A DNA stretch of 64,000 bases from Candidatus Obscuribacterales bacterium. Its GTDB lineage: Bacteria > Cyanobacteriota > Vampirovibrionia > Obscuribacterales > Obscuribacteraceae. The notes under the pieces are model-generated. The model was not told where the DNA came from, searched no databases, and saw only the letters and a program-made list of their open reading frames with translations. Positions 53,040 through 61,867 of the stretch are shown piece after piece (the first letter of the stretch is position 1; each line of letters opens with the position of its first letter). Both the position numbers and the translations under genes were made by a program. The stretch spans positions 41,076-105,075 of the forward strand of contig JAIERK010000142.1 in NCBI GenBank assembly GCA_019746975.1. The letters run 5' to 3'.

Positions 53040-55604
53040 ATGACAAATAAGACGGGAGAAGCCAACGGCTGGATCCTTTGTGCCCTTTGCTCTATTGCTG
53101 CTGCGACGATGATAGTGGAGATCGTACTCACTAAATTTATCGCGTTCAAAGTTTTCCATCACTACATCACAGTAATTATCAGCACGGTGATTCTCAGCTT
53201 CGGGGCAGCGGGAACGGTCCTCTATTTGCGGTCCGATGAGAAGAAATCGACTTCCGTGGACAACTGGAAATCGGCTGGATTTGAGGCATTCACCTTCTCA
53301 ATCCTGCTCGTGGCGGCCGTTTTGCTTTTCTGTTGGCTTCCAATCGATCCATATAATGCCAATCTCAATCCACTACTGCGCATCGCTTCGGTGCCCATCT
53401 ATTTCATCATTTTTGCCATACCGTTCTACTTTGGTGGCATGTGTATAAGCCGCGTGCTGGCGCAGAGTTCGATACCAATTACGCGCGTGTATTTATTCGA
53501 TCTCTTGTTCACGGCAATAGCTGCGTCGCTAACTCCGTTTGTTCTGGATTTTGCAGGCGGGTACGCGACTATTGCGCTCGCAGCCGCTTTCGGACTGCTG
53601 GCAGCTGCGTCGTTCTTCAAGGCTACTGGCAATCTGACCGTGCCCCGCATGGCTATTGGTGGGTCTACATTCGCGGTCGCACTAACGTTGTTGCTGATGT
53701 ATCCATCCCTCATGCGAAATAATGGTGGCTTCGACATTCGATCCAACAAGTACCAATCGATGCGCGATCTGGTCTTCAGCGACTTTCATGGGCTCGCACA
53801 AACGTATTGGAATGCTCTTGCGAGGATCGACATCACACATACAGGAGCTTCGAATCACAACACTTTCCTATATGGAATAGCTCCAAATTCAGGCACGCCA
53901 AAACTGGAAGGTCGGCTAATCATGGCTGACTGCGGCGCCAATACGAGGCAGTTCCGCGCCAAGGGCAATATCGACGACCACAAACTATTTGGAGATGTTC
54001 TGTTTGGTGTTCCCTATGTGATCAAACCGGACGCTAAAGATGCGCTGGTTCTAGGCGGCGGCGGCGGAATCGACATTATCGTCGGTAAGTTTTTTCACGT
54101 ACCTCGTATGGACGTCGTGGAACTCAATCCCATGACGTACAAACATGCCCTTCTCGGACAAGACGATCCCGAATCTGCTCTTTATCAACCCTGGCTCGTA
54201 AGCGACAAGAACACTACGGTTAGTATTTTTAACGCGGAGGGGCGTCATTTCGCTTCGGTGCATCCACCGCATACGTACGATGTGATTCAGGCGAGCGGTG
54301 TGGACACGCTTACTGCGGTAGCCTCAGGAGCACTGGCGTTTTCCGACAATTACCTGTACACGATGGATGCAGTCAAATGTTACATGCGGCAGCTTAAGCC
54401 TGGTGGTGTTCTATCACTGACGCACTGGCGACTGCAACCTCCACCGACACTGGCTCTGAGAATGTTCGTCACCTACCTGCGCTACCTGGATGAGCAGGGT
54501 GTCAAAGAGCCCTGGCGTCATGTGTTAGTAATTGGTCCCAGTTGGGTCGATAGCGTATTGAAAGCAGAGCCCTTCACCGATGAGGAGCTGGAGCGCGTCC
54601 GCGCTTGGTGTAAGCGCACCGGCAATTTTATGATCTTCGATCCGGGGCGCAAGGCAGAGTTCGATCAAGCTCAAGCGGCAGGCACCACCGGTACAACCAC
54701 GATTGCTCGAGAATCGAAGGAGAGCGGTCCCTTCGCCGATGAGAGCGAGCAAGCCAAACCGGATACGAGTCTCACTCGCGCGCCGGAAGAAGAGATTTAC
54801 GATCGAATTGGATTTGCAGACAGCGCCCATCGTCAGGCGATTCTCGATTCTTATGTCTTCGATGTCAATCCTGTGACTGATGACAAGCCATATTTCTATC
54901 ACGTCGAGCGTGCCGAGAACTGGGTCTTATCATCTGCATGGGCTTCTACTCCTATAGCCGCTACGGTATCCATCGCGCTTTTCGCGCTCCTGCTTCTCCT
55001 TGCTCCAATCAAAAAGATGAAGGGGCGATTAACGCTTCGCACTGCATATCATGCGTTTTTCTTTGCCGTTTGCGGATTTGCATTTTTGCTTTTCGAGGTC
55101 TGCATCATCCAGATGTTCTCCGTCTCGGTTGGTGGTCCGATGTATTCTCTTGCGGTCGTTCTAGTCTCTGTTTTGGGCGGATATTCAATAGGCGCATTTG
55201 TTGCTGGAAAACTGCCGATCAAGCCGCAAACGTTCTTCATTCTCGCAGCGCTTCTATTGCTGTTGAATATTGGCGCGTGGCTCGGCCTGCCGCCTTTTAT
55301 CGAAGCTCTATGGCCGCTACCATTTGCTGGGCGCATCGCTTGCTGCGCGGCAGTGACGCTACTGCTGTCCATCGCCACCGGAATTCCTGTTTCATTAGGC
55401 ATGGAAGCGGTGAAGCGAAAGTATCCTTCTGAAGTGGCCTGGCTGTGGGGCGTCAACTCCGCATTCAATGCGCTTGGCTCGGTCAGCTTCGTTTTGATCA
55501 GTCAACAGATAGGAATAGCTGCAACGCTTGCGATAGTCGCTGTTTTATACCTGATAGCAAACATTGTCTTTGCTTACTTGGGTCCTGTTAAGACAGAAAA
55601 TTAG
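53040..55604 (+). CDS. Membrane-embedded spermidine-synthase-like protein
   Basis: 854 residues in three parts. About seven N-terminal helices (IVEIVLTKFIAFKVFHHYIT onwards to residue 225) are followed by a Rossmann domain: ALVLGGGGGIDIIVGKFFHV, then MDVVELNPMTYKHALLG, YDVIQASGVDTLTAVASGAL and LKPGGVLSLTHW, which is the spermidine synthase/class I methyltransferase pattern. A low-complexity insertion near residues 550-590 and about six C-terminal helices (AFFFAVCGFAFLLFEVCIIQ) complete it. Similar fused membrane aminopropyltransferase-like proteins are known but their substrate is unknown. Confidence 0.78.
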   Translation: MTNKTGEANGWILCALCSIAAATMIVEIVLTKFIAFKVFHHYITVIISTVILSFGAAGTVLYLRSDEKKSTSVDNWKSAGFEAFTFSILLVAAVLLFCWLPIDPYNANLNPLLRIASVPIYFIIFAIPFYFGGMCISRVLAQSSIPITRVYLFDLLFTAIAASLTPFVLDFAGGYATIALAAAFGLLAAASFFKATGNLTVPRMAIGGSTFAVALTLLLMYPSLMRNNGGFDIRSNKYQSMRDLVFSDFHGLAQTYWNALARIDITHTGASNHNTFLYGIAPNSGTPKLEGRLIMADCGANTRQFRAKGNIDDHKLFGDVLFGVPYVIKPDAKDALVLGGGGGIDIIVGKFFHVPRMDVVELNPMTYKHALLGQDDPESALYQPWLVSDKNTTVSIFNAEGRHFASVHPPHTYDVIQASGVDTLTAVASGALAFSDNYLYTMDAVKCYMRQLKPGGVLSLTHWRLQPPPTLALRMFVTYLRYLDEQGVKEPWRHVLVIGPSWVDSVLKAEPFTDEELERVRAWCKRTGNFMIFDPGRKAEFDQAQAAGTTGTTTIARESKESGPFADESEQAKPDTSLTRAPEEEIYDRIGFADSAHRQAILDSYVFDVNPVTDDKPYFYHVERAENWVLSSAWASTPIAATVSIALFALLLLLAPIKKMKGRLTLRTAYHAFFFAVCGFAFLLFEVCIIQMFSVSVGGPMYSLAVVLVSVLGGYSIGAFVAGKLPIKPQTFFILAALLLLLNIGAWLGLPPFIEALWPLPFAGRIACCAAVTLLLSIATGIPVSLGMEAVKRKYPSEVAWLWGVNSAFNALGSVSFVLISQQIGIAATLAIVAVLYLIANIVFAYLGPVKTEN

Positions 55605-55919
55605 ATTGTCCGGATACACTCGAACCCTTCTGAGTTCGCCGGCGTTGGTATCGTCTGTAGCATCAATACCAATCATGGTATCAGTGGTTTCGCCCGCTAG
55701 CCGTGCATTGATGCCGTGTCTAGCTGTCTAGCGGTGGCTCATGGGATTCTTCAGCGTTGCCACATGACAGTGTTCGATCATGCGACGATCACTTTGTATC
55801 AGAATCTTGATCGTGAAAACGTAGATGTGGCGGTCTTCTTATTCTGTCCGCCACCAATAGTTTATACACGGTGCATATTTTTGGACTACAATAGCTTCGA
55901 GTGTTGGAGATGTCTTGAT
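55605..55919. other. Intergenic region
   Basis: The downstream lipoprotein frame is open back to 55716, but no SD or signal supports those residues, so I leave this as noncoding. A small inverted repeat ATACC-N6-GGTAT lies near 55667-55682. Confidence 0.4.
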
Positions 55920-56945
55920 ATGTGGCTTAAGAAGACATGGTTCCTGTTTGCATCATCAGTGATTATTGGCATCACCAGTTGTGGAAAATTGATGGAAGGC
56001 TACGAGCCTCAGTTGATGAGGATCTCTGAAGGTCTTGGAGGGGTTGAGTTCCGCGCCTTCGAGGGCTTTGTCAAGAAACTGAACCCACAGCACGATATGC
56101 CGATTGGGAGGAACGTCGAGATTTTCAACGACGGCGTGATGAATGTAGGTAAGGAGACCACCGGAATCAAGGTAATTCTGAGTGGAAGCGCCATCGACAA
56201 AAAGCTCATGGGCAATTTTCGAGTCAAATTGCTTTCTTTTCTGTACCAACCAGGTAAGGATCTGGAGACTCTTGGATCTGCAAATGTTCCGTTTTTCGAT
56301 GAGAAGGTAAAGTGGGTCGCGAATTGCCCTACGCTTTTGCTCAAAGCCCAGCCCGGAGTGAATCCGCTCGCGGAGGATAATCCTCACACTGGTATTACGC
56401 TCCAGCTCTATGGAGACACATTGAAGAGCGGCGTAGGAGACCTGGTTATTGAGCTAGCACCAGTGGATGCTACCAAGAAAGAGCCTGTTAAAATTGTTCA
56501 AACATTCAATGTCACCAACGAAAGATTGTCCTATGAAAATTTGTCGACGATGCCGGTGGAATTTCCATTTAGTCGTTATCCAAACTCTGAAATGACGCTT
56601 GCCCAGAGGGAATTTAGCCAACCGGTTATGCGAATTTCGTTTCAGACAACTGACAGCGCCGATAAGGTACTAGCTTTTTACAAAAACGATTTCACCACCC
56701 GTGGTTTCACAACTGAAGGGGATTTGGGCGCGCCTTCCGGCGCCGATGATGATGGTGAGACGATATTGGTGGCGAACAATGGTGTTCAGCAGGTGACGAT
56801 GGATATAGATCGGCATAGCTGGGGTGAAACAGAAATATCATTTTCGACGAGGCCATTTTCGAAAGCCGCGGCTATTCCTCAGGAAGCAGGCGCAGAAGAA
56901 GCTGAAACTGACACTAATGCAGACGAAGACGGCGACTCGGAGTAG
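55920..56945 (+). CDS. Lipoprotein, unknown, with acidic tail
   Basis: Starting at ATG 55920 (GGAG about 9 bases upstream) gives 341 residues, with signal MWLKKTWFLFASSVIIGITS and lipobox Cys. The mature part is beta-rich (VKVILSG-like and PVMRISFQTTDSADKVLAFY segments), including a pattern DKVLAFYKNDFTTRGFTTEG seen in small sensor-like lipoproteins; it ends in a 25-residue acidic tail rich in Glu/Ala/Asp. No family assigned. Confidence 0.68.
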   Translation: MWLKKTWFLFASSVIIGITSCGKLMEGYEPQLMRISEGLGGVEFRAFEGFVKKLNPQHDMPIGRNVEIFNDGVMNVGKETTGIKVILSGSAIDKKLMGNFRVKLLSFLYQPGKDLETLGSANVPFFDEKVKWVANCPTLLLKAQPGVNPLAEDNPHTGITLQLYGDTLKSGVGDLVIELAPVDATKKEPVKIVQTFNVTNERLSYENLSTMPVEFPFSRYPNSEMTLAQREFSQPVMRISFQTTDSADKVLAFYKNDFTTRGFTTEGDLGAPSGADDDGETILVANNGVQQVTMDIDRHSWGETEISFSTRPFSKAAAIPQEAGAEEAETDTNADEDGDSE

Positions 56946-56947
56946 AG

Positions 56948-57529
56948 TCAGGAACTCGTCTTCTGGTTGATCGATTTCAACGTCTTGATTGCTTCGGTGA
57001 CATGCATCTCTTCACACATGAGCGAGTTAAAAACGTGTCGTACGATTCCTTCTCTGTCGATAATGAAAGTGACTCGTGCGGGCCATTTGCCAAGCATAGT
57101 CGGTACGCCGTAGGCTCTTCTTACGTCGCCTGTCGAATCGGTAACCAGTTTGAATGGCAAGCTGTTCGAGTTACGAAACTTGTTGTGCGAGTCGATGGAA
57201 TCGGCACTGATTCCGACAACTTCGGCATTGAGATCTTGAATTGATTTGAAATTGTCGCGAAAACTGCAAGCTTCCTTCGTGCACCCTGGTGTCCCGTCTT
57301 TCGGATAGAAATAGAGAACGACCGCTTTCTTCTTTAAAAGTTCACTTAACGATAGGTCACCGCCACTGGTGGCAGGTAACTTCCACTCCGGCGCCTTATC
57401 TCCAACCTTCAACATCGTCAGCTGCTTCGACTTCATTGATTTTTCGGCGGAAGCTGGATTGGTGACCGTGCCTGACATTACCAGAGCTGCAGACAGTGCA
57501 ATCGCGATCCTCGTCAAGGTGATCTTCAT
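56948..57529 (-). CDS. Exported peroxiredoxin, BCP/AhpC-TSA type
   Basis: The ATG at 57529 has GGAGAG at 7 bases; 193 residues. A signal sequence (ALSAALVMSGTVTNPASA) exports it. The thioredoxin-fold peroxiredoxin core has VGDKAPEWKLPATSGGDLSL, VLYFYPKDGTPGCTKEACSF with peroxidatic Cys and a second Cys five residues later, and VSADS-type and GVPTMLGKWPARVTFIIDRE segments. The two Cys with a spacing of five are the BCP (PrxQ) pattern. It reduces peroxides outside the cytoplasm with an unknown electron donor. Confidence 0.92.
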   Translation of the reverse strand: MKITLTRIAIALSAALVMSGTVTNPASAEKSMKSKQLTMLKVGDKAPEWKLPATSGGDLSLSELLKKKAVVLYFYPKDGTPGCTKEACSFRDNFKSIQDLNAEVVGISADSIDSHNKFRNSNSLPFKLVTDSTGDVRRAYGVPTMLGKWPARVTFIIDREGIVRHVFNSLMCEEMHVTEAIKTLKSINQKTSS

Positions 57530-57751
57530 CTGTTTTCTCTCCAGAATAGTTGCATCATTTATAACGCTCCATCTTTCTCTATTCAATACTCAAATTCACT
57601 GAATTGCTGAAATGCATGAGAATAGGACGTTCTGATTCCACGGCTTGTTATGACGCTTATCTCCCAAGGATCTCGGATATCGGAGCCACTGGGGCCGGCG
57701 TCTCGCCGGCATCGAGCAATGTCGATTAACTTCTCGTCCTTGAATTAGAAA

Positions 57752-57780
57752 GAAAAAGCGCCCGGTTGGTACCGGGCGCT
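57752..57780 (-). terminator. Terminator after tuf
   Basis: On the minus strand AGCGCCCGGT and ACCGGGCGCT form a perfect 10-bp stem with a 4-base loop, followed by TTTTTCTTTCT, 24 bases after the tuf stop codon. This is a textbook intrinsic terminator. Confidence 0.92.
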
Positions 57781-57804
57781 TCAAGCTTAGAGCTTTGCTT
57801 AGGC

Positions 57805-58989
57805 TTACTGGAGGATTTTCGCAACAACTCCGGCGCCGACGGTTCTGCCGCCTTCGCGGATAGCGAATCTCATTCCTTGCTCAACTGCAACTGGTTGGAT
57901 CAACTCTACAACCATGTTGACGTTGTCGCCAGGCATAACCATTTCAACGCCTTCGGGAAGCGTGATGGAGCCTGTCACGTCAGTTGTACGGATGTAGAAC
58001 TGAGGTCTGTAACCAGGGAAGAACGGTGTGTGACGTCCGCCTTCTTCTTTGCTGAGTACGTATACTTCAGCATCGAACTTGGTGTGAGCTTTGATTGAGC
58101 CCGGCTTGGCGATAACTTGACCGCGCTCGATCATGGTTTTGTCGATACCACGGAGGAGTACGCCAACGTTGTCTCCAGCGATACCGGAGTCGAGAGTCTT
58201 TTGATACATTTCGACGCCGGTTACGGTCGTCTTGCGGGTGTCGCCGAGACCAACGATCTCAACTTCTTCGCCGACTTTGACTTGACCGCGCTCGATACGA
58301 CCTGTAGCTACCGTACCACGACCGGTGATCGAGAAGACGTCTTCTACAGCGAGAAGGAACGGTTTGTCGATATCGCGTTCTGGTGTCGGGATGTAGCTGT
58401 CGACAGCCTTCATCAGTTCGTGGATAGCCTTTTCAGCTTCCGGGTCTCCTTCGAGAGCCTTCAAACCGCTTCCGCGGATGAAAGGTACATCGTCGCCTGG
58501 GAATTCGTACTTGGCGAGAAGTTCGCGAGCTTCGATTTCGACGAGGTCGAGAAGTTCGGGATCATCTACCATGTCGCACTTGTTGAGGAAAACAACGATA
58601 TAAGGAACGCCTACCTGACGGGCGAGAAGAATGTGTTCGCGCGTCTGTGGCATAGGTCCATCGTTAGCTGAGATTACGAGGATAGCACCGTCCATCTGAG
58701 CGGCACCGGTAATCATGTTCTTGATGTAATCGGCGTGTCCAGGGCAGTCGACGTGGCTGTAGTGGCGATTATCAGTTTCATACTCTACGTGAGCAGTATT
58801 GATTGTGATACCACGCGCTTTCTCTTCAGGAGCAGCGTCGATTTCGTCGTACTTTTTGTACTTGGCTTTGCCCAGTGAAGCGAGAATCTTGGTGATTGCC
58901 GCCGTAAGTGTTGTTTTACCGTGGTCAACGTGCCCGATAGTTCCCACGTTGACGTTTGGCTTGTTTCTTTCGTATTTTGCGCGGGCCAT
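57805..58989 (-). CDS. tuf: Translation elongation factor Tu
   Basis: EF-Tu carries aminoacyl-tRNA to the ribosome. All G-motifs are present: GHVDHGKTTLT, DCPGHADY, NKCDMV and the switch region PEEKARGITINTAHVEY. 394 residues is the standard length (E. coli 394). It is the only gene after three tRNA genes, with a strong promoter upstream and a terminator behind, so the four genes form one transcription unit. rpsG and fusA, common neighbours of tuf, are not present. Confidence 0.98.
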   Translation of the reverse strand: MARAKYERNKPNVNVGTIGHVDHGKTTLTAAITKILASLGKAKYKKYDEIDAAPEEKARGITINTAHVEYETDNRHYSHVDCPGHADYIKNMITGAAQMDGAILVISANDGPMPQTREHILLARQVGVPYIVVFLNKCDMVDDPELLDLVEIEARELLAKYEFPGDDVPFIRGSGLKALEGDPEAEKAIHELMKAVDSYIPTPERDIDKPFLLAVEDVFSITGRGTVATGRIERGQVKVGEEVEIVGLGDTRKTTVTGVEMYQKTLDSGIAGDNVGVLLRGIDKTMIERGQVIAKPGSIKAHTKFDAEVYVLSKEEGGRHTPFFPGYRPQFYIRTTDVTGSITLPEGVEMVMPGDNVNMVVELIQPVAVEQGMRFAIREGGRTVGAGVVAKILQ

Positions 58990-59109
58990 CCTTTGCTATC
59001 TCCTTAAACTGAAACGTCTGACCTGACCTAACTCATTAACCGATTCTTTGCGGACCCTTGTTTCACCCTTGAGACTCGCAGCTTTCAGCGATGTCTTTTC
59101 GGAAAAAAA

Positions 59110-59184
59110 TGGAGCCCATGACCAGGATTGAACTGGTGACCTCCCCCTTACCAAGGGGGTGCACTACCCCTGTGCTACATGGGC
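59110..59184 (-). tRNA. tRNA-Thr (GGU anticodon)
   Basis: The cloverleaf has acceptor arm GCCCATG/CATGGGC, D-arm GCAC/GTGC, anticodon stem CCCCC/GGGGG with loop TTGGTAA (anticodon GGT), and T-arm ACCAG/CTGGT. The CCA end is encoded (TCCA). It lies directly before tuf. Confidence 0.94.
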
Positions 59185-59361
59185 AGAGAACCGCCTACAT
59201 TATTTCGCGTAATTCCTCGATTAGTTAGACTCATGACAAATTAATTTAACTATTTGGTACGAATTCGCTTAACAAGTCGCTTGCCAAGCGAAGTTCGTCA
59301 CAAATAATTTCGGCTGTCTATGGCGCCTGGTAGCAGCATATTACAGTCGAAGTCGAAAAAT

Positions 59362-59444
59362 TGGGCAGAGCTGGATTCGAACCAGCGTAGGCTTTCGCCA
59401 ACGAGTTTACAGCCCGTCTCCTTTAGCCACTCGGACATCTGCCC
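59362..59444 (-). tRNA. tRNA-Tyr (GUA anticodon)
   Basis: Acceptor arm GGGCAGA/TCTGCCC, long variable arm, anticodon loop CTGTAAA with GTA anticodon. The total length of 83 bases fits tRNA-Tyr. CCA is not encoded. Confidence 0.93.
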
Positions 59445-59449
59445 CTAAG

Positions 59450-59521
59450 AGCCGGTGATGGGATTCGAACCCGCAACCTACGGTTTACAAAACCGTTGCT
59501 CTGCCGTTGAGCTACACCGGC
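59450..59521 (-). tRNA. tRNA-Thr (UGU anticodon)
   Basis: Acceptor arm GCCGGTG/CACCGGC, D-arm GCTC/GAGC, anticodon stem ACGGT/ACCGT with loop TTTGTAA (anticodon TGT). The T-stem has one mismatch (C-A), otherwise a full cloverleaf. CCA is not encoded. First gene of the tRNA-tuf unit. Confidence 0.9.
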
Positions 59522-59546
59522 CCGGCAATTCACGACGTAATCAGGC

Positions 59547-59576
59547 ATTCTACAAACCTATCAGCCACCGTGTCAA
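59547..59576 (-). promoter_or_regulatory. Promoter of the tRNA-tuf operon
   Basis: TTGACA (59576-59571) and TAGAAT (59552-59547) are separated by 18 bases on the minus strand, about 26 bases before the first tRNA. It is close to consensus, as expected for a strongly expressed unit. Confidence 0.75.
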
Positions 59577-59762
59577 TTTGACTCCATCCCTGACTCGTTC
59601 TGGAGGTTCACGTTGCTAAATATTGATTCTCTAAGAAAGTGCCTGAAGCAAGTTTTCAGCCAAGTTCGGTCTATTGAAAACTGAGACGAGCTGCTGGTTT
59701 TCCGCGGCGACTCGTATCTGTATAAACCAAAATCTGGACGCATCCAACCAATCGATGGCTAG

Positions 59763-60794
59763 CTATTTTGTGTTTTGCCGACAGGCTTCATACACTGCTA
59801 TCCCGAGGGCGACCGAGGCATTTAGCGATTCTGTCTTGCCATCAAGCGGAATTGCGCCGATAAGATCGCAGGTTTCTTTGACCAGAGGTCGAATACCTTT
59901 ACCTTCGCTGCCGACGACGATGACAAGGGCTCGTTGCAAGTCCATCTTATATATAGGAGCCTGAGCATCGGCTGCCAGCCCAAGGATCCAGAAGCCCAAC
60001 TCTTTCAGATTTTCGAGGCAGCGGACCAGATTAACGATTCTGACGATGGGAATATGAGCGATTGCACCTGCGCTTGTCTTGGCCACTGTCTCCGTAATTT
60101 GTGCTGCTCTACGTTCTGGAACTAATACTGCGCGCACTCCTTGAGCTTCCGCCGAACGAATAATCGCACCTACATTTCGCGGATCCTCTACCGAATCAAG
60201 AGCGACGATGAGAAAGCCATCAAGCGTTAGTCCCTGTGCCTCGCGCTCGCTCTTTTCGCCATCAAGCCTGGTGAGCCACTCTCCGAATTCAAGCAACTTG
60301 ATTGGGCTGACCTGAGCCACCACACCCTGGTGTCGCCCTCCTGCCTGCACCATGTAATCAAGCTTGTTGTTGTGGCAGTTGACGACTGGAATTTTGAGTT
60401 TGTGCGCAAGGTGTTTGATCTTGTTGATGCGTTCGTCGGGAGCATTGCCTTCTGCAAGAAATATCTTGTTGATTTCCTGGGGGTTGTCTTCAGTCTCCTC
60501 ATCCCGCATGCGCTCAAGGAATGAAACAACCGTGTTGCGACCAAAGACAATCAAATCGCGGCTTTCAGAGCCAGTATCGCTCGTCTCCGTTTGTGAATCT
60601 TGTCTTGGTCCATCGTATCTTGCATTATCGCGATAGTCGAAGGATCCGTCGCGACGCTTGTTGAATCCGCCTGCCGACTCGTCGCGGCGTTTTTTGTAAT
60701 CGCCGGATCCATCGCTGCGACCCTTGTTGAACCCACCAGTCGAGTCGTTGCGTTGCGAGCGGTTGGGCCTTTTTCCAGAATTATCTCGGGACAT
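59763..60794 (-). CDS. rlmB: 23S rRNA 2'-O-methyltransferase RlmB-like (SPOUT/TrmH)
   Basis: From the ATG 60794 (GGAG 6 bases upstream) 343 residues. Residues 1-75 are a low-complexity tail of Arg, Asp, Ser, Gly repeats (GGFNKGRSDGSGDYKKRR). The SpoU substrate domain follows (GRNTVVSFLE ... FLAEGNAPDERINKIKHLAH), then the SPOUT domain with EDPRNVGAIIRSAEAQGVRA, VGSEGKGIRPLVKETCDL and IPLDGKTESLNASVALGIAV. It methylates 23S rRNA, in E. coli G2251. The disordered tail is extra and unlike typical RlmB. Confidence 0.9.
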   Translation of the reverse strand: MSRDNSGKRPNRSQRNDSTGGFNKGRSDGSGDYKKRRDESAGGFNKRRDGSFDYRDNARYDGPRQDSQTETSDTGSESRDLIVFGRNTVVSFLERMRDEETEDNPQEINKIFLAEGNAPDERINKIKHLAHKLKIPVVNCHNNKLDYMVQAGGRHQGVVAQVSPIKLLEFGEWLTRLDGEKSEREAQGLTLDGFLIVALDSVEDPRNVGAIIRSAEAQGVRAVLVPERRAAQITETVAKTSAGAIAHIPIVRIVNLVRCLENLKELGFWILGLAADAQAPIYKMDLQRALVIVVGSEGKGIRPLVKETCDLIGAIPLDGKTESLNASVALGIAVYEACRQNTK

Positions 60795-60877
60795 GAATAT
60801 CTCCAATCAGGCGCGGCTTAATGAAATCGCATGCCGCCTGGGACGACGACAAACGAGCCACCGGTGGGCAAAGCACC

Positions 60878-61171
60878 ATGGACAGAGAGATTAAAGCATG
60901 GTTTGCTCTTTTAGCAAGTGGCAGATTGGAGTGTTCGGACAAAAAGCGAATGTTGATTGATGTCTGCTTCTTTGGATTACCGTTGGTGATTTCGTTTTGT
61001 CTGGCAGCTCATGCTGTTCGAGACGAGCAGCCCAAGTTCTGGCTGCCGGCCTTTTCTATGTGGGCTTATTGCCTGTTCTACCTGTTCGGCGGCCGCGACG
61101 TGATCTTGTGGCTCCTTCTGATCATGACTTTAGGTGGTGGCGTGCTTAACTCCGGCGGCCTGGTCGGGTAA
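60878..61171 (+). CDS. Small membrane protein, unknown
   Basis: 97 residues from ATG 60878, MDREIKAWFALLASGRLECS. Three hydrophobic segments: VCFFGLPLVISFCLAAHAV, FWLPAFSMWAYCLFYLFGG and VILWLLLIMTLGGGV. It diverges from rlmB. No family recognised. An in-frame start lies earlier but inside the rlmB upstream region and has weaker support. Confidence 0.55.
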   Translation: MDREIKAWFALLASGRLECSDKKRMLIDVCFFGLPLVISFCLAAHAVRDEQPKFWLPAFSMWAYCLFYLFGGRDVILWLLLIMTLGGGVLNSGGLVG

Positions 61172-61188
61172 GCATCAAAGTTGCAGGG

Positions 61189-61446
61189 CTACTCTTTGCG
61201 GGCTTTTCTGGTGTTCTGTGGAGTCTGCGGGATGGCGTGCCGATTTTGCTGTGCTTCAGCCAGGCTACGCATATTGATTCCGTGTTTCTTCAGCCATCTC
61301 GAAATCGTGTTTGGGTCGCACCATTTGTTCTCCGATTCTCGATAAAGCTTGGCGATTTGCACCGTACTGAGCTTCTCTTTGACGTACTTCTGATAAAGCC
61401 AGTCTCTGTCTTGATAGAGCGTTTGGTGACGTAAACTCTTACCCAC
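61189..61446 (-). CDS. Small HTH protein
   Basis: From a GTG (61446) with GAGGG upstream, 85 residues. LYQDRDWLYQKYVKEKLSTV is followed by QIAKLYRES and CDPNTISRWLKKHGINMRSL, a helix-turn-helix of the kind found at the ends of HNH and phage-type proteins. The C-terminus is Gln/Arg/Lys-rich. The 46 residues encoded upstream in frame lack protein character and the shorter start is preferred. DNA binding is likely; target unknown. Confidence 0.62.
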   Translation of the reverse strand: MGKSLRHQTLYQDRDWLYQKYVKEKLSTVQIAKLYRESENKWCDPNTISRWLKKHGINMRSLAEAQQNRHAIPQTPQNTRKARKE

Positions 61447-61867
61447 TTGTCTAAACCCTCGTCTAATGCTCGTGACTACTAAGAAGCTTATGGCAAGGTT
61501 TCGAAACGATCTGAAGGTCAGCTCGACTGAATACCTTTGCTTACTACATACTCTAATTGTTCCCGCAATTCTCTCTTCTGACAACCCCCCTTGTGGGCGA
61601 TTTTGTCGTAAATTATTCGAGGGTGCTTCAGTACAGCGGATCTGAAATTTTGCTCTACCAGAAGATATCAGTCACAGGCGAAGTGAGTAATAGGACACCC
61701 GATTTTTTGTTTCAGATTTCGTGTCTTGTCGATATTCATGATCAGAGTTGCAACGAGAAAACTGGTCATTCTTTGAAAGAACATGCTGCTCGAATTCGCA
61801 AAACTGAAGTGAACCTTTTGCCGTGAGTTGCATTAAGCTGTAGAGGTACGGGAGCGAGACCACCAAG
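61447..61867. other. Intergenic region before selA
   Basis: No gene or structured RNA stands out. I searched by eye for a tRNA-Sec (selC) fold and found none in this gap. Confidence 0.4.

Noticed and set aside
59185..59361. A further tRNA gene (tRNA-Gly, as in E. coli tufB operon)
   Set aside because: No cloverleaf could be folded in the gap between tRNA-Tyr and tRNA-Thr(GGU).
61447..61867. tRNA-Sec (selC) near selA
   Set aside because: No long acceptor arm with a TCA anticodon loop was found by eye on either strand.
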